A stretch of 18,833 nt of DNA from an uncultured Actinomycetes bacterium (lineage in GTDB: Bacteria; Actinomycetota; Actinomycetes; Nanopelagicales; Nanopelagicaceae): contig CAJAFH010000257.1 of assembly GCA_903939005.1 (NCBI GenBank), positions 1-18,833 on the forward strand. Direction: 5' to 3'. Positions 10,463-17,955 of the stretch are shown here, piece by piece. The notes beneath the pieces were generated by a model. It saw nothing but the letters and a program-made list of their open reading frames with translations. It was not told the origin of the DNA and did not search any database. The position numbers were made by a program, and so were the translations under genes. The number at the start of each line of letters is the position of its first letter. The stretch's first letter is position 1.

Positions 10463-12112
10463 CTACTTTCCATCCCAATTAGCAAGCTCTGCTGCAAATG
10501 GATCAAGACCCATTGGGCCGATCTTTAACGCATAAGTGTGGAACTTCTTAAGTGAGAATTCAGCACCTAATCGCACCTTGGCATCTTCGCGGGCTTTCAT
10601 CCAAACGCGCTCGCCTACCTTGTAGGAAATAGCTTGGCCCGGCCAGCCCAAATAGCGATCTGTTTCGCTACGGGAATGATCTTCGTCAAGTAGAGCTTGC
10701 TCGTTTAGAAGTTTGCGTGAAGATTCGGCGTTCCAAACATTGCCATCGAAATCGGTGTAGCCAAGGTGCATTCCGATATCTACAACGATGCGAGCGGCAC
10801 GTAATGCTTGCGCTGATAAGTAACCCATTTCAATTCCTGGTTCATCAAAAGCGCCAAGTTCATTCATAAAGCGTTCGGCATAAAGCGCCCAGCCTTCGCC
10901 ATAACCACTAATCCACGCTGCATTTATCTGAAAACGTGAGAGGCGATCTTTTTCAATTGCAACAGTTGCACATTGCAAGTGGTGGCCAGGAACTGCCTCG
11001 TGATACCAAGTCGAAACTAAGTGCCAGCTACTGACTTCGTCTTTGCCCAACATTGGAATCCAGGTTGTGCCCGGGCGAGATAAGTCTTCAGATGGTGGGT
11101 TGTAATAAGGGGCAGAAGCGCTGCCTTCAGGGGCTAAGCGGGCTTCGCAGATTTTGATGCGATCATCAATATCAAAGTACTCGCCATCCATGCGCACCAT
11201 TGCGGCATCAGTGAAATCTTGTAGGTACTTAATGACATTTGCTTCGCCTTTGATTACATACTTAGGGTCATGATCTAAGTGATCGGCAACTTCGCGAAGT
11301 GTTTTAGCGCCTGGCTTAATTTGTTCGGCAATCTCCCACATGCGCGCGTTGATAGCTTTGAGATCTGCCATGCCCCATTCATATGTGGCGCGAAGATCTA
11401 ACTTTGCACCTGTGAAGTAGCGTGCCCAAACCGCGTATCGATCTGCGCCAACTGCGTCGTTTGGAGTTGCAATCGGAAGGTATTGGCTCTTTAAGAAGCT
11501 TGCAGTTTCAGCTGCGGCTTTCTCGGCGAGCTTTGCATTGGCATGCATCGCTGGATATTTGCCATCTGCATCAAAGTTCTTGCACATCGCGCTAAAGCCA
11601 CCATTGGCATAGCTTTCAAGTTGCTCGATAACGCCACGTACCTGACGTTGCGCAGTTGTCTTGCCACTCTTAGCAACTTCCATGATTGCGCCAGTCCAAG
11701 ACTTATATGCGCCATCAACTGCAGCTAAACGCTTAGCGATATTGTCGAAATCTTGATCACTTTCCTTTGGCATCAATTCAAAAATTGAGCGAACGTTAGA
11801 TGGTGGTGAAGTCAGCACATTCCAGAGCACGAAGGATTCTTGGCTCTCATATAGAGCAAGACCTGACTCAAGGCGCTCTTGCATAACAGTCTGAGCAATT
11901 CGATCAATTTCATCTATTGGCTTTAGGGCAACGAGCTTTGCCAAAGTTGCTTTCGTTAGATCCGCTGATTTCTGTGCGCCAGCAAGTGAGAAATCATCAA
12001 GTTTGTCTTGACTGAGTCCGTTGCCCAAGTAGGTGCAATCCATAGGGCTAAGTGCGGCCGAATCATCAATATAAGTATGGCTGAGTTCAAAAATCGGAGA
12101 TCTAAATGTCAT
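10463..12112 (-). CDS. DUF885-family putative metallohydrolase
   Basis: A 549-residue DUF885 protein. The zinc-site-like motif is HEAVPGHHLQ (371-380), followed by SGYGEGWALYAER (402-414), whose Glu could be the third ligand, and RSETDRYLGWPGQAISYKVG (481-500), all hallmarks of the family. Members are thought to be zinc-dependent peptidases or hydrolases; the substrate is unknown. The open frame extends to a TTG at 12211, but the N-terminus of family members aligns best with the ATG at 12112 (SPIFELSHTYIDDSAALSPMD), preceded by GGAAAG about 10 nt upstream. An ATG at 12148 is a further option. With the chosen start there is no signal peptide. The 171 bp upstream hold no other gene. Confidence 0.85.
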   Translation of the reverse strand: MTFRSPIFELSHTYIDDSAALSPMDCTYLGNGLSQDKLDDFSLAGAQKSADLTKATLAKLVALKPIDEIDRIAQTVMQERLESGLALYESQESFVLWNVLTSPPSNVRSIFELMPKESDQDFDNIAKRLAAVDGAYKSWTGAIMEVAKSGKTTAQRQVRGVIEQLESYANGGFSAMCKNFDADGKYPAMHANAKLAEKAAAETASFLKSQYLPIATPNDAVGADRYAVWARYFTGAKLDLRATYEWGMADLKAINARMWEIAEQIKPGAKTLREVADHLDHDPKYVIKGEANVIKYLQDFTDAAMVRMDGEYFDIDDRIKICEARLAPEGSASAPYYNPPSEDLSRPGTTWIPMLGKDEVSSWHLVSTWYHEAVPGHHLQCATVAIEKDRLSRFQINAAWISGYGEGWALYAERFMNELGAFDEPGIEMGYLSAQALRAARIVVDIGMHLGYTDFDGNVWNAESSRKLLNEQALLDEDHSRSETDRYLGWPGQAISYKVGERVWMKAREDAKVRLGAEFSLKKFHTYALKIGPMGLDPFAAELANWDGK

Positions 12113-12283
12113 GAGTGGATCTTTCCAAAGCACCGCATCTTTGTCCATAGAAAGGGCGGTGTGGAAAAGCAAAAGGGAATTGGTGATTAACCAAGTCCCG
12201 ATTACTACCAAGGCAACGTAGTGAAAGTATGAACTGGGTAAACATTAAAGAATTAAACTGTTTTCCCTTATAAGCCTGGGTGG

Positions 12284-12757
12284 TTAATTAATCGGGATTG
12301 CGATAACCATTTCATAATCGGCAGCCATCGGATCCTTGGTTGGGTTATAAATTTCCAGATGAGGCGCCGGCCGCATCTGTGATCCGGACGCGGGAAGTGC
12401 TTCCATATAGGCGCGCTGATAAGTAGCCGCTAGAGATGTGATTGGTCCTGTGTGAACTACCTGAAGATGCTTTCCTGCTGGAATCTCTACACTCTCAAAA
12501 CCATTTGGCACTTCTGCATTGATTGGCACGATTGCGCCTGCGAAGTAATCCATAGGTTCGTCCATGGACTTACTCGGGATAGAAGCGCCGTAAAAGAATT
12601 CGCTCTTTGCCAGATCAGTATCTCTGGCTTTTGAAAAAAACTCTCCCCATGCAGCAGGGATAGCTTTCGCATCATACTTTTGACTATTAAAGATAGTAAA
12701 TATAGAAGTTTTCACTCCTACCAATTTTCCGCCATTAATTGAAGCAATTGTGCTCAT
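12284..12757 (-). CDS. GyrI-like / AraC effector-binding-domain protein
   Basis: A 157-residue stand-alone small-molecule-binding domain of the GyrI-like (AraC effector-binding, SOUL-like) superfamily. The key pattern is VEIPAGKHLQVVHTGPITSL (90-109), the equivalent of IPAG-x-Y-x-V-F-x-H-x-G in the family, followed by HLEIYNPTKDP near the C-terminus. Such domains bind hydrophobic drugs or signal molecules; some relatives hydrolyse cyclopropanoid toxins. There is no DNA-binding domain. The ATG at 12757 is favoured, but no good ribosome site precedes it; a TTG at 12772 is an alternative. It lies 61 bp downstream of the muconolactone-isomerase-like gene on the same strand and probably belongs to its operon. 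Confidence 0.8.
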   Translation of the reverse strand: MSTIASINGGKLVGVKTSIFTIFNSQKYDAKAIPAAWGEFFSKARDTDLAKSEFFYGASIPSKSMDEPMDYFAGAIVPINAEVPNGFESVEIPAGKHLQVVHTGPITSLAATYQRAYMEALPASGSQMRPAPHLEIYNPTKDPMAADYEMVIAIPIN

Positions 12758-12818
12758 GATTTTAGGAGCCAAAACCTTTCTCTAATTAATTGGTCAAGTG
12801 TAATTGAAGTGCGATCTT

Positions 12819-13094
12819 TTAGAAATTCACGCCAGCTGGTGGAGTTGTAGGAAATATTTCGATATCCCATATGGCAATGAATGGCAGGGTCTCGATGGTT
12901 GATAAAACACTCGCATCATCCTCACCAAATGCCTCTATGAACACGGTTCGCTTTGGCATAGCTACTTTTATAAATCCCAGTAAGCCTTGCTCCACTAATG
13001 CTTTGGCCTGCGCCTGCTCTGCTGGAATTAGAGCTCGAATATCTTCCGGAGTAACTCCATCTTTGAATGTGGCAACGACCATATAGCTATTCAT
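12819..13094 (-). CDS. muconolactone-delta-isomerase-like small protein
   Basis: A 91-residue protein that resembles muconolactone delta-isomerase (MIase). The match is in IPAEQAQAKALVEQGLLG (23-40) and the C-terminal LSTIETLPFIAIWDIEIFPT (64-83), parallel to LSSLPLFPYMDIEVTPL in classical MIases. The fold would be a ferredoxin-like alpha/beta barrel that forms oligomers. The rest of a catechol (ortho-cleavage) pathway is absent here, so true isomerase activity is doubtful and a general small-molecule role is as likely. It is divergent from a MarR regulator and shares its operator region, which suggests control by that regulator. Confidence 0.72.
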   Translation of the reverse strand: MNSYMVVATFKDGVTPEDIRALIPAEQAQAKALVEQGLLGFIKVAMPKRTVFIEAFGEDDASVLSTIETLPFIAIWDIEIFPTTPPAGVNF

Positions 13095-13122
13095 TTGATA
13101 CCAAATTTCTGTGAGTCGTAAT

Positions 13123-13140
13123 TACTTGACATATCAAGTA
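13123..13140. promoter_or_regulatory. MarR-type operator
   Basis: Inverted repeat TACTTGA (13123-13129) / TCAAGTA (13134-13140) with a 4-bp centre. It overlaps the -35 box of the MarR gene and lies 29 bp from the start of the divergent MIase-like gene, so one dimer could control both. Confidence 0.72.
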
Positions 13141-13153
13141 TATCTGATTTACT
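13126..13153 (+). promoter_or_regulatory. promoter of the MarR-doxX operon
   Basis: Consensus TTGACA (13126-13131), 16-bp spacer and TTTACT (13148-13153). The expected start is about base 13160, the GTG start codon itself, so the mRNA should be leaderless. Confidence 0.62.
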
Positions 13154-13159
13154 TCTCTT

Positions 13160-13642
13160 GTGGCACAAAAAGGTATGAAAGAACTCGACTCCAAGGCATG
13201 GCGTGCTTTCCACAAAATCGGAACGAGTCTTCTGCCCCACCTTGGTCGCCAAATAACTAACCATTCTGGAATCTCTGGGACGGAATACGTGGTGCTCGTC
13301 GCTCTTTCTGAGCTGCCAGTACCTTCAGTAAATTTAAACCGATTGGCAGCCGGTCTGGGTTGGGAAATAAGCCGGATGTCGCACCAGATTTCGCGAATGG
13401 ATGAAGCCGGCTTGGTTAAGAAAACTAAGAACCTGGAAGATTCTCGCTGCTTCGATGTCTCCATCACGGCTAAGGGAAGAAAAATAGCTGAAGCTGCAAT
13501 TCCTTTGCAGTCCAAAGAAATCAATCATTGTTTCAGCGAGGTCTTAACCCAGGCCCAAATGAAGGCTTTAATTGAAATATCTGAAGCAATCTCAACTCAT
13601 ATGAAAGAACACCATCCACTTAACAAGAAAGTAGAAAAGTAA
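13160..13642 (+). CDS. MarR-family transcriptional regulator
   Basis: A 160-residue winged-helix regulator. The helix-turn-helix spans about 58-86 (NLNRLAAGLGWEISRMSHQI, SRMDEAGLV) and the wing is KTKNLEDSRCFDVSITAKGR (88-107) with the family's D-x-R in the form EDSR. N- and C-terminal helices form the dimer interface. A single Cys97 in the wing could respond to oxidants, but this is speculation. The GTG start is supported by a consensus promoter whose start point coincides with it; an ATG at 13175 is an alternative but has AAGG only one base upstream. It is the first gene of an operon with doxX (TAAATG junction) and lies divergent from the MIase-like gene, with an inverted repeat over its own -35 box: autorepression is likely. 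Confidence 0.88.
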   Translation: MAQKGMKELDSKAWRAFHKIGTSLLPHLGRQITNHSGISGTEYVVLVALSELPVPSVNLNRLAAGLGWEISRMSHQISRMDEAGLVKKTKNLEDSRCFDVSITAKGRKIAEAAIPLQSKEINHCFSEVLTQAQMKALIEISEAISTHMKEHHPLNKKVEK

Positions 13643-13993
13643 ATGAAAATCGCACTAGACATATTCGGAGCACTTCTGGCATTTGCCGCTATTGGATCAG
13701 CTATATCAAAGCTAAAGAAGGTTCCAGATGTTATGGCAGCGATGGAGAAGGTTGGCGTTAAGCCAAATCAGATTCCAGTTCTTGCATTTTTGGAAATCGC
13801 TGGTGGACTTGGAATCATCGCCGGTATCTGGAACAAGCCTCTCGGAGTTTTATCTTCAATATGTCTGGCTCTTTATTTTGCAGGCGCGCTATTTACACAC
13901 TTTTCTCGCAAGCATAAGGTCGCAGATTTCGGTGCTGCACTTGGAATCTTTATCATCGCTTGCATAACAACTGCACTACAGCTCAAGCGATAA
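13643..13993 (+). CDS. DoxX-like membrane protein
   Basis: A 116-residue membrane protein with four predicted helices (about 4-21, 44-62, 66-86, 94-111). The motif FLEIAGGLGIIAGIWNKPLG and the preceding VPDVMAAMEKVGV match DoxX-like proteins, a family linked with quinone or thiosulfate redox and oxidative-stress complexes but mostly uncharacterised. The ATG follows the MarR stop directly, so translation is coupled. MarR plus DoxX is a common pairing for redox- or phenolic-responsive units. The stop is followed after 3 bp by a degenerate copy of the rnpB-tail repeat. Confidence 0.82.
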   Translation: MKIALDIFGALLAFAAIGSAISKLKKVPDVMAAMEKVGVKPNQIPVLAFLEIAGGLGIIAGIWNKPLGVLSSICLALYFAGALFTHFSRKHKVADFGAALGIFIIACITTALQLKR

Positions 13994-13996
13994 AGG

Positions 13997-14012
13997 TAAG
14001 AGTCGCCTTAAA
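13997..14012 (-). repeat. degenerate rnpB-tail repeat (left end of array)
   Basis: AAGAGTCGCC matches the first half of the four good repeats, then diverges (TTAAACG instead of CTATAAGCC). It sits between the convergent doxX and isochorismatase stops, about 620 bp left of the first good copy. It is probably a decayed attachment site and the left limit of the recognisable array. Confidence 0.5.
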
Positions 14013-14032
14013 CGCTCATGCAACTGCGCTAG

Positions 14033-14587
14033 CTAATTCCAGATCTCACTTACTTTCTTAATACCTGCGCTACATGTTGGCAATGAATACCCGATGAAAT
14101 TTGTATTCTGTTCATCAATAGTACGAGCGGCATCTATGACAAAGCCATCCCATTCAAAACTAGTAGTTGTATGTGCATCTTCAAGTAAAACGATGTCATA
14201 TCCTGCGTCGAGGGCCCCCATTGCAGTATGGCGAACACAATTGTTAGTTTCAGCGCCGCAGATATATAGCTGGCTAACTTTTAACTTCGTTAATACCTTT
14301 TCAAGATTGGTCTCGATAAAAGAACTGCGGTATCTCTTTTCAATAATTGGCTCGCTATCAAAGGGAACCAAATCAGGAACTATCTGCCAACCATCACTCC
14401 CGAGTGGAAGATCTTCGGCTGAGTGACGGACCCAAATAACTGGAACTGATGCAGCCCGTGCCTTCGTAACTGCCGCCAGCATGTTGGCAACTTTCTCATC
14501 ACGCAGGTAAGCATCTTTTACAACATTTACCTGCACATCGATAACAATGAGTGCTGATTCGCTACGTTCGCTCTTATTGATAGCCAT
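14033..14587 (-). CDS. isochorismatase-family cysteine hydrolase
   Basis: A 184-residue hydrolase with the catalytic triad of the isochorismatase/nicotinamidase superfamily: Asp17 in LIVIDVQ, Lys84 in EKRYRSSF and Cys117 in GAETNNCVRHTA. It also has the cis-peptide-type VPVIWVRH strand (48-55). The length is usual for the family. The substrate is unknown; nicotinamide, N-carbamoyl compounds and isochorismate are all possible. It fills the unit between the degenerate repeat at 13997 and the repeat at 14618. Its start is 30 bp from the latter. TAGGCT lies 6 nt upstream of the ATG, so the transcript may be leaderless. Confidence 0.88.
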   Translation of the reverse strand: MAINKSERSESALIVIDVQVNVVKDAYLRDEKVANMLAAVTKARAASVPVIWVRHSAEDLPLGSDGWQIVPDLVPFDSEPIIEKRYRSSFIETNLEKVLTKLKVSQLYICGAETNNCVRHTAMGALDAGYDIVLLEDAHTTTSFEWDGFVIDAARTIDEQNTNFIGYSLPTCSAGIKKVSEIWN

Positions 14588-14593
14588 AAGAGA

Positions 14594-14599
14594 AGCCTA
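14594..14599 (-). promoter_or_regulatory. -10 box of the isochorismatase-like gene
   Basis: TAGGCT on the minus strand, six bases before the ATG at 14587. The region where a -35 would lie falls at the rnpB-tail repeat. No ribosome site is visible. Confidence 0.35.
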
Positions 14600-14617
14600 A
14601 CTCAAAACTTATTTAGA

Positions 14618-14640
14618 GAAGAGTCGCCCTATAAGCCAGA
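14618..14640 (-). repeat. rnpB-tail repeat, copy A
   Basis: GAAGAGTCGCC followed by CTATAAGCCAGA. One mismatch (A for G at 14638) from the other three copies. On the minus strand it reads as the 3' end of RNase P RNA followed by TTC. No terminator or TGCCCA repeats are found beside this copy. Confidence 0.92.
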
Positions 14641-14671
14641 ATTGTTGTGAACGGAAATCAATAACAAGTTG

Positions 14672-15676
14672 CTATGGTCTGGCTGTAATGCCAAGTGCGT
14701 CAAGCAGTACAGCTTCAGTTACACCTAAATTCTTGGCTGCTGCAGCGAGATCTGGTGGCATAGTTGTTCCAAAGGCCGCCTTCAAGGCATCTTCTGTTAT
14801 GCCAAGTTTCGTGGCTGCTGCAGCGGTATCAGGCATTGGCATTCCCCCGCCGCCCATAGCCGGCATCGCTTGAATCTGACTGGCATCTACTTCTCCATGG
14901 AAGCAAGCAATTGATGAGCGAGCATCTGCTGTTCCTAGAAGTACGTAATGGTAAATACCTTTTGGAAATTCTGGTGTGGCACTTTTTACACCATTGCACT
15001 GATCTAAGTTCTTAGCTGTTACTTGCTTACCCTTATTGTCACGATCACCGTAGATTGGGAAGCCATCGAGAGCAAAACCAATAATATGAGAAGGCTTCGA
15101 AACCTTATCTACCTTTGCAGTTACACAATTAGGAAGGCCGTGATAATGATAAGCACCAATATCAGGGGTTGGATGACCAGCGCATTTATCTACAAATGAT
15201 GCCGTAATTCCTGCTGAATTTGTGACGGTAAAGTTATTGGCCATCGCCACCGTCTTCCCATCTCCTTCAAAAGGATTGTAAAGAACAGCTCCTGAAATCA
15301 TGACTCCAATTGAGCCTAAAGAAGTGCTGGTTACTTTGGAGGAATACTTTGGTGTAGTTGGGATGGTGAATTTATATGTCTGTGCTTTCGTAGGATCGGC
15401 AATGATGTTGGCTGTTGTCGCATCTGGCACAACAACTCCAGCTTTAGGAACTGCGTAGTAAGCATCTCGCGCATGGTTTGGAATGCCAGTAGGTTGCATG
15501 ATGATGGATTTACTGGAGTAAGTGAGCTTCACCGTTGGATTCCATTTTGCGGCTTTAACCGCAGCAATCGTCGAGACGGCTGTAGAAGTTCCAGCCGCAT
15601 TAGCCACATAAAACACAGCGCCGTTGAGTAAAGCAACTACTAGAGCGGTAATCCCAACGAGTGTTTTTTTCCTCAT
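14672..15676 (-). CDS. YHYH-domain secreted protein (second gene of pair)
   Basis: A 334-residue exported protein. An N-terminal hydrophobic segment (about 6-26, ending VANAAG) is a signal peptide. The YHYH domain carries GAYHYHGLPNC (174-184), then IIGFALDGFPIYGDRD (198-213), a conserved DQCNG (225-229) and IYHYVLL (241-247); cysteines 165, 184, 227 and 258 may pair. The linker is Met- and Gly-rich (QAMPAMGGGGMPMP, 269-282). The C-terminal tail is two copies of an AA-x-x-LGITE-x-x-LKAAFG unit (about 285-303 and 311-329), shared with the upstream gene. The histidine and methionine motifs suggest metal binding, possibly copper, but the biochemical role is unknown. It overlaps the upstream gene by 4 bp. 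Confidence 0.85.
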   Translation of the reverse strand: MRKKTLVGITALVVALLNGAVFYVANAAGTSTAVSTIAAVKAAKWNPTVKLTYSSKSIIMQPTGIPNHARDAYYAVPKAGVVVPDATTANIIADPTKAQTYKFTIPTTPKYSSKVTSTSLGSIGVMISGAVLYNPFEGDGKTVAMANNFTVTNSAGITASFVDKCAGHPTPDIGAYHYHGLPNCVTAKVDKVSKPSHIIGFALDGFPIYGDRDNKGKQVTAKNLDQCNGVKSATPEFPKGIYHYVLLGTADARSSIACFHGEVDASQIQAMPAMGGGGMPMPDTAAAATKLGITEDALKAAFGTTMPPDLAAAAKNLGVTEAVLLDALGITARP

Positions 15677-16848
15677 TTCACACCAAGTTTCGACTTAAGT
15701 TCAGCTTCTGTCATTCCAAGATTCTTTGCTGCAGTTGTAAAATCTGGTGGCATCTTGTTTCCAAAGGCCGCTTTCAACTCAGCCTCAGTGATTCCCAATT
15801 TTTTTGCTGCAGCAGCAGTATCTATCGCTGGACCGCCTTGACCGCCTGGACCTTCACTTGCCGCTAGTGGATCTACGGCAGTCAGGCCCTTCACACACTT
15901 TACGACCAAGTTCTTCTCTGCGGATTGTGCGTAGTAGTGATATCCATCTTTCGCTGTTGTTCGACCATTGCATTCATCAAGTTTGATTGTGCTCTTAGAG
16001 CTCAGAGGTGCAAAAACGGCAACGCCATCCATCGCATAACCAATCATTTTTGTCTCTGCATTCGGATTGTCGATATGTGATTCATATTCAATTCCCTCAC
16101 ACCCGGTATACGCGTGTAAGTGGTATCCAGCAGTCGGATTGAAGTGTCCACCACAATCATCAAATGCGGCGATTGTGTATGCACCCAAAATTGCGTCAAC
16201 AGGTGCAGATGCCGAAATTACTAAACCGTTAATGGTGACTCCCAAATTTCCGCGAGGAGAAGAAGTCTCACTTGCCAGAAGTGGTGTTACAGGCACAAGA
16301 ATTGAAGTTGGAACCGGCTTTGTTGTTTCAGTCCACTCCCAGGTTCCTTCTACACAGTGATACTTATATGCCTCTTGGACATCTGGTCTTGCAGCTCCTT
16401 GAAATGCCTCTTTTGTATCTGTGACTTTTACTTTGCCTGAATCATCGTAAAGTTTCCACTTCACATCTTTATAAATCGTTGATAAATCCATTATGAATTG
16501 GCCATCAGCGTCATACATTTTTTCGCCATCAAGCCAGATTCCTGAAACTTCCGCCGTCGAACTAGTGGATTCCGGGCAAAATGGCCCGATTTTCGCATCA
16601 ACAGGAGAACCAGTAACTTCAATTCGATAGCAGGTCGTCTCCGTGCCATCTGACAGGGTGCAGTCCTCGGTTGTGATCGCCTTTGTAAGTGACCCCTCTA
16701 GAAAGTTAGCCGCAACAACACCTGGAGCACCAAGTTCGATTGAAGCCTCATCGGAGCTAAGCAAATTCACTCCTGCGAAGGCAATGGCAGCAGCTGCTAC
16801 TAGTGCGGTTAAGGCTAGAACGTATTTTTTGACTGACAGCTTAAACAT
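15673..16848 (-). CDS. YHYH-domain secreted protein (first gene of pair)
   Basis: A 391-residue exported or membrane-anchored protein with an N-terminal hydrophobic helix (about 9-30). It has an extra N-terminal region (about 60-170) rich in Cys and acidic residues that the second gene lacks. The YHYH domain follows: GYHLHAYTGC (241-250, a YHLH variant), MIGYAMDGVAVF (268-279), DECNG (291-295) and GYHYYAQ (302-308). A Gly-rich linker leads to the same two-repeat tail as in the second gene (KKLGITEAELKAAFG and KNLGMTEAELKSKLG). The pair looks like a diverged tandem duplication of a secreted protein. The divergent MarR gene and the palindrome between them suggest MarR control. No strong ribosome site is seen before the ATG. 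Confidence 0.83.
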   Translation of the reverse strand: MFKLSVKKYVLALTALVAAAAIAFAGVNLLSSDEASIELGAPGVVAANFLEGSLTKAITTEDCTLSDGTETTCYRIEVTGSPVDAKIGPFCPESTSSTAEVSGIWLDGEKMYDADGQFIMDLSTIYKDVKWKLYDDSGKVKVTDTKEAFQGAARPDVQEAYKYHCVEGTWEWTETTKPVPTSILVPVTPLLASETSSPRGNLGVTINGLVISASAPVDAILGAYTIAAFDDCGGHFNPTAGYHLHAYTGCEGIEYESHIDNPNAETKMIGYAMDGVAVFAPLSSKSTIKLDECNGRTTAKDGYHYYAQSAEKNLVVKCVKGLTAVDPLAASEGPGGQGGPAIDTAAAAKKLGITEAELKAAFGNKMPPDFTTAAKNLGMTEAELKSKLGVK

Positions 16849-16897
16849 GAAAACTCATCTCATCTCGACTTGAATTTTGCAACTAATCTGAAGATGG

Positions 16898-16921
16898 TAT
16901 TATTTACCTAGGTAACTAATA
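16898..16921. promoter_or_regulatory. MarR-type operator between YHYH operon and marR
   Basis: A perfect 12-bp palindrome TTACCTAGGTAA (16904-16915) extends to 24 bp with a single mismatched pair (16903/16916). It lies 50 bp from the first YHYH gene and 18 bp from the -10 box of the MarR gene, placed to block both. Confidence 0.8.
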
Positions 16922-16938
16922 AAAGCAATTAAATTTGC

Positions 16939-16944
16939 TATATT
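16939..16944 (+). promoter_or_regulatory. -10 box of the second MarR gene (leaderless)
   Basis: TATATT, six bases before the ATG at 16951; the -35 region overlaps the right edge of the palindrome. Confidence 0.45.
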
Positions 16945-16950
16945 TTGAGT

Positions 16951-17463
16951 ATGGAAAAGGCTGAGAAAAGGGCGAGAAAGGGACCGCGTAAGCCGCCGCC
17001 CTCTGCCATTCGATTGATGCCACCCTCTCTAGCCTCCCTCTTTATTGCCGCAAGTGTCGGCAGACTGAGTCACCTATTTCCGCGATGGATGAGTGCCAAA
17101 ATTGAAAAGGTGCACGATGTAACATCATCGCAAATTTTGGCAATCTTCATCATCTCTCAAGAAGAGCAGATCACCATGGGTCAATTGGCTCAAATGCTTG
17201 ATCTAACTCCCAGAGCAATTACAGGATTGATGACTGGATTAGAAAAAAAGAAATTGGTAACTCGCACTAAAGACCAATCTGACGCACGAATAACTTGGCT
17301 ATCTTTGAGTGAAGCTGGAAGAAAGTTTTTGAAAAATGTTCGGCCTGATACATCGAGGAAACTATCTGGATTATTTGAAGTTCTTACTAAGAAAGAGCAA
17401 ATTGAGCTAGTTCGAATTATCGAAAAACTAACAGACCACATGAAAACGCAAATCGACGAATAA
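16951..17463 (+). CDS. MarR-family transcriptional regulator
   Basis: A 170-residue MarR protein with an unusually basic, proline-rich N-terminal extension (EKRARKGPRKPPP) that could add DNA contacts. The HTH is MGQLAQMLDLTPRAITGLMT (76-95) with GLEKKKLV; the wing is RTKDQSDARITWLSLSEAGR (105-124), including the D-x-R motif. The start is taken as the ATG, since a TATATT lies 6 nt upstream; a TTG at 16945 is in frame. It is divergent from the YHYH pair across a strong palindrome and most likely represses both itself and the pair. Its stop lies 4 bp before the next repeat. It is the only complete gene in the array that points rightward. Confidence 0.9.
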   Translation: MEKAEKRARKGPRKPPPSAIRLMPPSLASLFIAASVGRLSHLFPRWMSAKIEKVHDVTSSQILAIFIISQEEQITMGQLAQMLDLTPRAITGLMTGLEKKKLVTRTKDQSDARITWLSLSEAGRKFLKNVRPDTSRKLSGLFEVLTKKEQIELVRIIEKLTDHMKTQIDE

Positions 17464-17465
17464 GA

Positions 17466-17490
17466 AAGAAGAGTCGCCCTATAAGCCGGA
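17466..17490 (-). repeat. rnpB-tail repeat, copy B
   Basis: Identical to copies C and D over 25 bp: AAGAAGAGTCGCC then CTATAAGCCGGA. It lies between the MarR stop (17463) and the stop of the NTF2-like gene (17492), with almost no spare bases. No hairpin or TGCCCA repeats flank its left side. Confidence 0.95.
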
Positions 17491-17491
17491 A

Positions 17492-17890
17492 TTAATCGAC
17501 TGAGTCGCCGACTCTTTCCCACATCTTCGCAAGAATCATCCATCGTCCGTCGATAAATACAATGTTTAGGTAATCCTGCATAACTCCACCAAACATCTCA
17601 AGCTGGACACGCACTACCGCCAGTGTTGGAGAAATCTGGTCGAACATAAGAACTTTGTCACGACGGGTGTTACCTGTATCGAATGGAGACTTGCGATTGG
17701 CAACTACATCTCGATAAACAAGATATGGGCGCAGTGAGATTTCACCAGTCTGAGCTGAATAGAGAGCACAGTCCTTGTGAAAAACTGTGTCAAACAAGTT
17801 CATATCTTGCTTGTGCATTACTTCGAAATAATCATCCAGCATCTTCTTGATAGCTGGGTCGGAAATATTTGTATTTGTATAGTCGGTCAT
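17492..17890 (-). CDS. NTF2-like (SnoaL / lumazine-binding-like) protein
   Basis: A 132-residue protein of the cone-shaped NTF2-like fold. It has an N-terminal helix pair (AIKKMLDDYFEVMHKQDMNL, 13-32), HKDCALYSAQTG, and C-terminal strands with VRVQLEMFGGVMQDYLNIVF and DGRWMILAKMW (115-125), as in proteins labelled nuclear transport factor 2 family or putative lumazine-binding. Such proteins can be polyketide-type isomerases, dehydratases or binding proteins; the substrate is unknown. Its stop is 1 bp from repeat B, so the gene ends right at the putative attachment site. TAAAAT lies 6 nt before the ATG, suggesting a leaderless mRNA. Confidence 0.8.
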   Translation of the reverse strand: MTDYTNTNISDPAIKKMLDDYFEVMHKQDMNLFDTVFHKDCALYSAQTGEISLRPYLVYRDVVANRKSPFDTGNTRRDKVLMFDQISPTLAVVRVQLEMFGGVMQDYLNIVFIDGRWMILAKMWERVGDSVD

Positions 17891-17896
17891 CTCTGA

Positions 17897-17902
17897 ATTT
17901 TA
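17897..17902 (-). promoter_or_regulatory. -10 box of the NTF2-like gene (leaderless)
   Basis: TAAAAT on the minus strand, six bases before the ATG at 17890. No clear -35 and no ribosome site. Confidence 0.4.
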
Positions 17903-17955
17903 ATACAAAGCACAGATTAGGCGCAGGAGGTTTTGGATGATTATTTCCCCGAGTC

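Noticed and set aside
12113..12211. Hydrophobic N-terminal extension of the DUF885 frame from a TTG
   Set aside because: It could pass for a signal peptide, but the TTG lacks a ribosome site and family members begin near the internal ATG at 12112.
12265..12279. CCCTTATAAGCCTGG, similar to part of the rnpB-tail repeat, just downstream of the GyrI-like gene
   Set aside because: Only about eight contiguous bases (TATAAGCC) match and the GTCGCC core is missing. Position and strand fit an older array unit, but chance is as likely in this AT-rich gap.
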